Assembly: GCA_009667805.1 (NCBI GenBank)
Contig: CM019069.1
Span: 53,572,422 to 53,636,421, forward strand
Direction: 5' to 3'
Origin: Leptobrachium leishanense
Lineage: Eukaryota > Chordata > Amphibia > Anura > Megophryidae
Length of the DNA: 64,000 nucleotides
This document shows positions 57,348-64,000 of this stretch, in pieces. Under the pieces are notes generated by a model. The model searched no databases. It saw only the letters and a list, made by a program, of their open reading frames with translations, and was not told where the DNA came from. Every line of letters begins with the position of its first letter. The stretch's first letter is position 1. A program made the position numbers and the translations under genes.

Positions 57348-60300
57348 CTGTTATTTTGACGCCTTCTCTGGTCTCGGCAGGAACTCCAACACCAAATTCA
57401 TTTTCTCCGGAAATTCTGAAGTAATAAACTCCACTTTCTTGAAGACTGGTGACCTTGTATGTGAGACGGTGGCAGTTGTTTGTCACGGAGACCCAGGATT
57501 TCTTGCTGGCTTCTCTTTTCTCAATGTGATAATTTTTAACTGGTGCCCCACCATCATTTTCAGGAACATCCCAGGATAGGACAACAGACTCTTTAGTTAC
57601 ATCTTTTACAACAATGTTGGAAGGAGGTCCTGGAGAGTCCAAGACTTTTACAACTAATGTCAATGTTGCGGTGTTAAGCACATTTTGAAGAGTTAGTGTA
57701 TATTTGCCAGAATCATTTCTTGTAGCCTTTTCAACTGTGAGAGATGTCTTATAGTCTGTGGTGTCAATATTTGCTCTAGCTCTAAGATCAGAGTCTGGCT
57801 TGCTCCACATTACATTAGGAACAGGTTTACCACGGAATGGCACAGCCATGGTAAAGGATTCACCAGCTTTGACAATCAGTGTCTTGCGCATTTCATTGTC
57901 TATATCAAATGAAGGCTCTTCTTCTCTTTCCTTTACTATCTGTGGTTCTGAACTGCCGCTTGGATCGCTCGCACCAACCTTGTTGATTGATTTAACTCTA
58001 AATATGTATTCTGCACCAGATGTTAGTGCGGTTATGGTGTATTCTGTACCCCTTACATTGGTTACAGCTGTGGACCATTCAGACTCATCAGATCTTTTAT
58101 ATTCCACTGAGTAGCCCGTAACTGGGGAACCACCATCAAATAATGGCTTTGTCCATCCAATTGTCACAGATGACTTGGTGGAGTCCAAAATTTTAGGCTT
58201 CGATGGAGGAGATGGCAAGAAAATAGGATCCTCTGCCCGAATCAATGGAGTGCAGTCACTTGGAGCACTGAGACCTGCAGCATTTTCTGCATAGACGCGA
58301 TACTCATATTCACATCCTTCACGTAAACCAGATGATTTCACTCTTAAATCATAAACAGGCTTTTTGTTAACGCGTATCCAACGTAGGCTGTTCTTTTCTC
58401 TTCTTTCAATTGTGTATCCAGATATTTCACTGCCTCCATCATTCTCAGGTCTTGCCCAACAAAGTGTCATAGATTCTTTTGTGACACTTGAGATTTCCAA
58501 AGATTTTGGTGCATTTGGTACTGTATATGGATCCACTGCCTTGATCGCTTCACTTTCCAAAGGTTCACCAACCCCATATTTATTAACACCAAGTACTCTG
58601 AATACATATTCGTTACCTTTAAGAAGCTTTGTTACTTTACAAGAAGTGGTCTTTAATTCTGACTCACAAACTGTCCATGCTATGCGACTTGTTTCACGCT
58701 TTTCAACAATGTAGTGGTCAATTTCTGCTCCACCATTTTCCTGTGGAGGACCCCATGAGAGTGAGCATTTTTCAGCAGTTACTCCTGCGATTTGTAGTGG
58801 ACCTGCTGAAGGACCTGGTCTATCCAGCACCTTACAATTGACTGCTAAAGATCTAGTTCCAGCTACATTTTTTAGGGTCAAGACATATTGACCTGAGTCC
58901 TTTCTTATGCAGTCCTTTACCACAAGGACAGTGCTGTTGTCTGTTGAGGTAATTTCAGTTCTGGCTCTTTCTTCAATTTCTTTTCCATCTTTTGCCCATG
59001 AAACAACTGGATGAGGGCGTCCTGCAATATCTGCATTGATTTTGAGGATTTCCCCAGCTTTCACAACAACAACATCTCTGAATTTAACATCCATCATTAT
59101 CCGTGGAGCATCCACATCATCCTTGACTGTAATAGGTCCTGTTGATTCAGATGGCTCACTAAACAATCCTGCTGAGTTCCTTGCGATAACACGGAACTCA
59201 TATCGTTGATCTTCAGTCAGAGCTGTTACATCAAAGAACCTTTCTTGAATGTTAGTGAAGTTGCATTTTAGCCAACGTCCATCAGGTAGTTCTCTGCGTT
59301 CAATAATATAACCAGTAATTTTTGCTCCACCATCATATTCTGGTTTGGTCCAAGATAATGAAACAGATGTTCTTGTAATGTTAGTGACTTCTGGCTGACC
59401 TGGAGGATCACATGGATCTCTTGCAGCAACCGGTTCACAACATTTGCTGCTCTTTCCAATTCCAGCAATGTTTTCGGCATATACTCTGTATTCATACATC
59501 AATCCTTCTTCAAGGCCTGTTACCTTTAGTTGAGTATCAGCTATCAGGGTTTTGTTTACTTTGCTCCAGAGAATGCTGCTTCTTTCTTTGCGCTCAAGAT
59601 GATATCCAATTACCTGACTTCCACCATCATTTACTGGAGGTTCCCATCTTACGATCATGAAAGCCTTTGTTGAATGGGCTACCCGAGGTGTTCCAGGGGG
59701 ACCTGGTGGTTTAAATGGATATTGTGCGATAATGGCTGAGCTGTCGGTATAATGGCTCTTTCCATAGCGGTTCTCTGCACAAACTCGGAATTGATATTCT
59801 GATCCAGTCGTCAGGCGTGCAACTTTAATAGATGTTCTTGCCACAGTTGCTGATACTAATTCCCACATTACAGTAGTTGTGTCTCTCTTTTCAACTATGT
59901 AGTTGTTGATATGGCAGCCTCCATCATATTCTGGGGCACTCCAGGAGAATGAAATGCTGTCTGCACTAACTTCATCAACTTGTATGGGACCAGGAGGTCC
60001 TGGTTTATCTAGCACTATAATACCAATGGATTCTGTTACTGAACCGGCACTATTTGTAGCAGTTAGTACATAATTTCCAACATCATCCTTTGAAGCCTCT
60101 TTGATGGAAAGTAGAGCAGACGTTTTTGAAAATTGGACATTGACTCTTGTTGTTTGTTTAAGGGATTGTCCATCTTTCTGCCATGATAGAGTGGGCACAG
60201 GTCTTCCTCTGATTGGTATATCTATCTTAAGGTCTTCTCTAGCTTTCACGTTAAACGTGTTGAATAAAAGTTCAATTGTTGGCTGGATTTCAATATCTTT

Positions 60301-63300
60301 GGCAACCACAGGGACACCCAATTGTCTGGGATCACTCTTTCCTTTCTCATTTACAGCTATAACTCTGAAAGTATATTCTTCTCCCATAGTTAAGCCAGAT
60401 ATGGTTGCTTCTAGGGTCTTGACCTGGGTACAAGTGCTCCATTTCTCACTTCCTTTAGTTTGCATTTCAACAATATAGCTTGTGATTTTGCTACCACCAT
60501 CACTTTCTGGTTTCTCCCATGAAATTGTTGCACTGTTGCGGGTCACATCAACAAGGGATACTCTTCCAGGAGGGAGAGAGGCTTCAGACACTTTAATTGC
60601 ATCAGGTGTACTTGCAGGCAATCCAACACCGTACTCATTGGCAGCCAGAACACGGAAATAATATATGCCGCCTTCTTGTAATTGTTCAATCTTAAATGTG
60701 TTTTTAGTGCAGTTGTTTGTTACAGTGGCAAACGCTTTTCTTGTTGATTCACGTTTCTCAACTATATAGTTTGTGATCTTTGCACCTCCATCAATTAGTG
60801 GTGGTTCCCAAGACAGTGTTACTGAATCCTTTTTGATTTCTTTGATTATCAGGTTTACTGGGGCACTTGGTGAATCAAGAACTCTGACATTGACAAACGC
60901 TGATTTTGAGCCACTGTTATTTTCTAATGTCAGATTGTATTTTCCACTATCAAATCTGTTAACATTGTCAACGACCAACATTGTGTATGAGCTTGTAACT
61001 TCAACCTGGGCTCTTTCACTTAGAGTGCCTTCTGCTTTCTCCCATTTTACTTCAGGCTCCGGCCTTCCTTTAATAGTGACAAACAAACGCAGGGTTCCAC
61101 TAGCTCTGACAGAAACTGTTTTTCTCAAATCGGCATCCAGTTCAATTTCTGGGGGCTCTAGTTTTTCTGCAGCAACAACTGCGCCTGGGATATCAACGGG
61201 CTCTCCAATACCTTGAGAGTTGAGGGCACAAATGCGGAAATTGTATTCTGCATTTTCTTTAAGTTTTGTTACAGTGAATTGTTTGCCTTGCAAACCCGTA
61301 GGTGGTGTGCAAGTTGCCCATTCATCAGCAGCTGCTTCTTTAAATTCTACAACATAGCCTTGAACTGGTGCACCACCATCATAAACAGGTTTGCCCCAGG
61401 CCAGTGATACAGATGATCTAGATGTGTCAGTTACTTTTGGATTGCTTGGAGGACCCGGTGGATATAAAGCATCACATGCCCGATAGAAGATGGATGGTTC
61501 ACTTGGTTCTCCTACACCTGCTGCATTTTCTGCTGAAACTCTAAATTCATAGAAATGACCCTCTGTCAGGCCAGTTGCTCTGAATCGAAGATCTGTCATC
61601 CTTTTCTTATTGCATTTTGTCCATCTTATTCCTTCCTTGTCACGCTTTTCAAGAATGTACCCTTCTATTTCTGCTCCACCATTATCTTGTGGTCGTCCCC
61701 AGGTTACAACCATTGAATCCTTTGTGATTGTTGTAACTTCTGGTGTAGATGGAGCACTTGGAAGCTTAAATGGATTACGTGCAAGTACTGGCTCAGATTC
61801 AAGAGGCTCTCCAATTCCATATTTGTTTACAGCCATTACACGGAAAATATATTCATTTCCTGTAAGAAGTTTTGTGACTTTATGACTTAGAGCCTGTACA
61901 TTTGATGCAACTTGAGTCCAAGAAAGTCTGCTTGTTTCCCTCTTTTCGATTGTGTAATAGGAGATATTTGCACCACCATCTTGTGCAGGTGGCAACCATG
62001 CCAAATAACATTTTTCTGCTGTAACCCCTGTAACATTCAATGGACCTTGTGGTGGACCTGGCCGATCAAGTACTTTAACAGTTATTGGTATAGCCTTTGT
62101 TCCACCCACATTGCTGAGGTTCAGTACATACTGTCCACCGTCAATCCGAATGCAGTCTTTAACTGTGAGAGATGTTCGCTGAATAGTGGACTTTATTTCC
62201 ATTCTTGCTGTTGCTGCTTCAAATTCTTTTCCATCCTTCGACCAGGTTACATCAGGAATTGGCTTACCATGAATGTCCGCTTCAAGTACAAAGGTATCTC
62301 CAGCGTTTACAATAATTACGTCTTTATATTTTGGATCAAGAGATGCTCGTGGTGCATCAATTTCATCTCTAGCTGTTATGGGCCCACTGCTTTCTGAAGG
62401 CTCACTAAAGTTTCCAGCCGCATTTCTTGCAATGACTCTAAACTCGTATCTGTCATCTTCTGTTAGTCCTGTAACTGTAAACTCAGTGTCCAGTACATTT
62501 GTAAAGCTGGCCTTCATCCACCGGCCCTCAGGTAATTCTTTCTTTTCCACAACATAGCCAGTTATCTTGCTGCCACCATCATACTCTGGTTTTTTCCACT
62601 GAAGGGTGACATAATTTCTTGTAATGACAATAGCTTCTGGTCGGCCAGGTGGGTCGCATGGATCACGAGCAATATAGCCCTCTGATACTTTGCTGGGTTT
62701 ACCAACACCAACAATGTTCTCAGCAGATACCCTGAATTCATATTCCAGACCTTCTTCTAGTCCATTTGTTTTTAATCTGGTGTCTTGAAGAAGAGATTTG
62801 TTCAGTTTTGACCAAAGAATACTATTTTTTTCCTTGCGCTCCAAATGGTATCCAAGAACTCTGCTTCCACCATCATTGACTGGCTCATGCCATTGCACAA
62901 TCATGTGATCCTTAGACATTGATGTAACAAATGGTGTTCCTGGAGGACCTGGTTCCTTATATGGGTATTGTACTACAACCGAAGCAGAGTCTAAGGAAGA
63001 ACTCTTTCCATACCTATTTTCTGCAAATATTCTGAATTGATATTCTGACCCAGTTTTAAGTTTTGATACTTTAATGGTTGTTCTTGCAACTGTTGCTGAA
63101 ACTAGCTGCCATGTGGTGGTGGTTGTGTCCCGTTTCTCAACAATGTAGTTATTAATTTGGCAGCCACCTGTGTAGTCAGGAGCATCCCATGAAAATACTA
63201 CAAAGTTAGCACTGATTTCATCAAAACGTACAGGTCCTTTTGGTGGGCCAGGTTTGTCCAGGATGATAACACTAATATTTTCAGTTGCTGTGCCAGCACT

Positions 63301-64000
63301 GTTTGTTGCTGTTACTGTATATTTGCCGAAGTCATCCTTGCTACTCTCTTTAATATGCAAAATTGTTGATACTGGTGTGTCTTCTACATTAACTCTAGTT
63401 GTTTGTTTTAGTGCTTGCCCATCTTTGGACCAGGTAATATTTGGCTTTGGTCTGCCTAACACAGGTATTTCAATCTTCAAATCTTCTCCAGCCTGTACAT
63501 TGTAGGAGTTAAACATGAGTTTGAAACTTGGTTCGATGGTCAAATCCTTAGCTATAACTGGGATACCAAGTAGTCTTGGATCGCTCTTTCCCTTTTCATT
63601 GTAAGCAAGGACACGGAAGGAGTATTCTTGTCCAGGACTTAGCCCAGAAACAACAGCATTGCATGTTTTTGTTTCTGTGACTGTGCTCCATTTATCTACA
63701 CCTTTTGGTTGCATTTCAATTAAGTACCCAATTAGTTTGCTACCTCCATCATGTTCTGGTTTTTCCCACATGAGAGATACACTTCTTTGAGTTACATCAG
63801 TAAGTGTAATTTTGCCTGGAGGCAATGGTGCTTCAGAAGCTTTCACAGAATCTGTTGTTTCTACAGGTGCACCAACACCAAACTCATTTTCAGCCATAAC
63901 TCTGAAATAATACACGCCTCCTTCTATGAGGTTTTCAACCTTATATGATGTTTTGCTGCACTTGGCTGTCACATTAGCATATGCTTTCCTGGTTGATTCT
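57348..64000 (-). CDS. TTN: Titin giant A-band exon (partial): FnIII A99 to FnIII A121
   Basis: At least 6653 nt of open frame run off the right edge, holding 23 domains (first partial): Fn-Fn-Ig-Fn-Fn-Fn-Ig-Fn-Fn-Fn-Ig-Fn-Fn-Ig-Fn-Fn-Fn-Ig-Fn-Fn-Fn-Ig-Fn. Homologous second-position Igs (PSFKLMFNSYNV near 63530 and PTIELLFNTFNV near 60280) lie about 3.25 kb apart, one 11-domain super-repeat of about 1080 residues. The exon probably corresponds to the very large mammalian A-band exon (about 17 kb, from memory). C-zone domains bind the myosin tail and myosin-binding protein C. The donor is CAG|GTTGGT, a weak match, but the G|AG junction codon fits A122. Confidence 0.95.

Overview
The window is vertebrate nuclear DNA and carries the 3' half of the titin gene (TTN). 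TTN is on the minus strand, from inside an A-band exon at the right edge down to the stop codon near 17865. At the left edge, on the plus strand, are the last three coding exons of PLEKHA3 (FAPP1), so the two genes converge. From memory, TTN and PLEKHA3 are also neighbours at this end in human. The repeat content (L2/CR1-type LINEs with an ATAATAATA tail, Tc1/mariner elements, hAT elements and many MITEs) fits an amphibian, most likely an anuran. The species cannot be fixed from the sequence alone.

Layout, left to right. 1-4925: PLEKHA3 coding exons at 346-389, 3979-4088 and 4798-4925; the first intron holds a stack of nested DNA transposons. 4926-17864: PLEKHA3 3' UTR and intergenic DNA filled with transposable elements. 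These are a LINE split by an intact Tc1 element that itself contains a MITE, an L2 fragment, and a Tc1 relic. 17865-28075: the M-band end of titin in four exons. The 5.9-kb exon 22179-28075 encodes Ig A169, FnIII A170, titin kinase, Ig M1-M6, M8 and half of M9. Smaller exons encode the rest of M9, the is7 insertion and Ig M10. 28183-64000: A-band exons. Counting back from the kinase, the Ig/FnIII order fits P-zone domains A164-A170 and C-zone domains A99-A163. Those C-zone domains form five full 11-domain super-repeats plus most of a sixth, in the order Ig-Fn-Fn-Ig-Fn-Fn-Fn-Ig-Fn-Fn-Fn.

A-band exons begin and end in phase 1 at domain borders and use GT-AG sites; junction codons were checked across neighbouring exons. 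Three exons are large: 57348 to beyond 64000, 49008-50774 and 45138-47204. Titin spans the half-sarcomere. The C-zone super-repeats bind myosin and myosin-binding protein C, the P-zone and kinase form a signalling hub, and M1-M10 integrate into the M-band.

Most notable observations: (1) Ig domain M7, present in mammalian titin between M6 and M8, is absent. M6, a short linker, M8 and half of M9 lie in one uninterrupted exon, giving four M-band exons where mammals have six. (2) A 4.47-kb non-autonomous hAT element with perfect 14-bp termini and an 8-bp target duplication sits in a titin intron and contains about 75 copies of a 30-bp repeat in a duplicated higher-order block. (3) An apparently intact Tc1 transposon has a MITE inserted inside its left IR/DR arm. 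A-band and M-band domain numbers are inferred by counting and from memory of human titin, not from an alignment.
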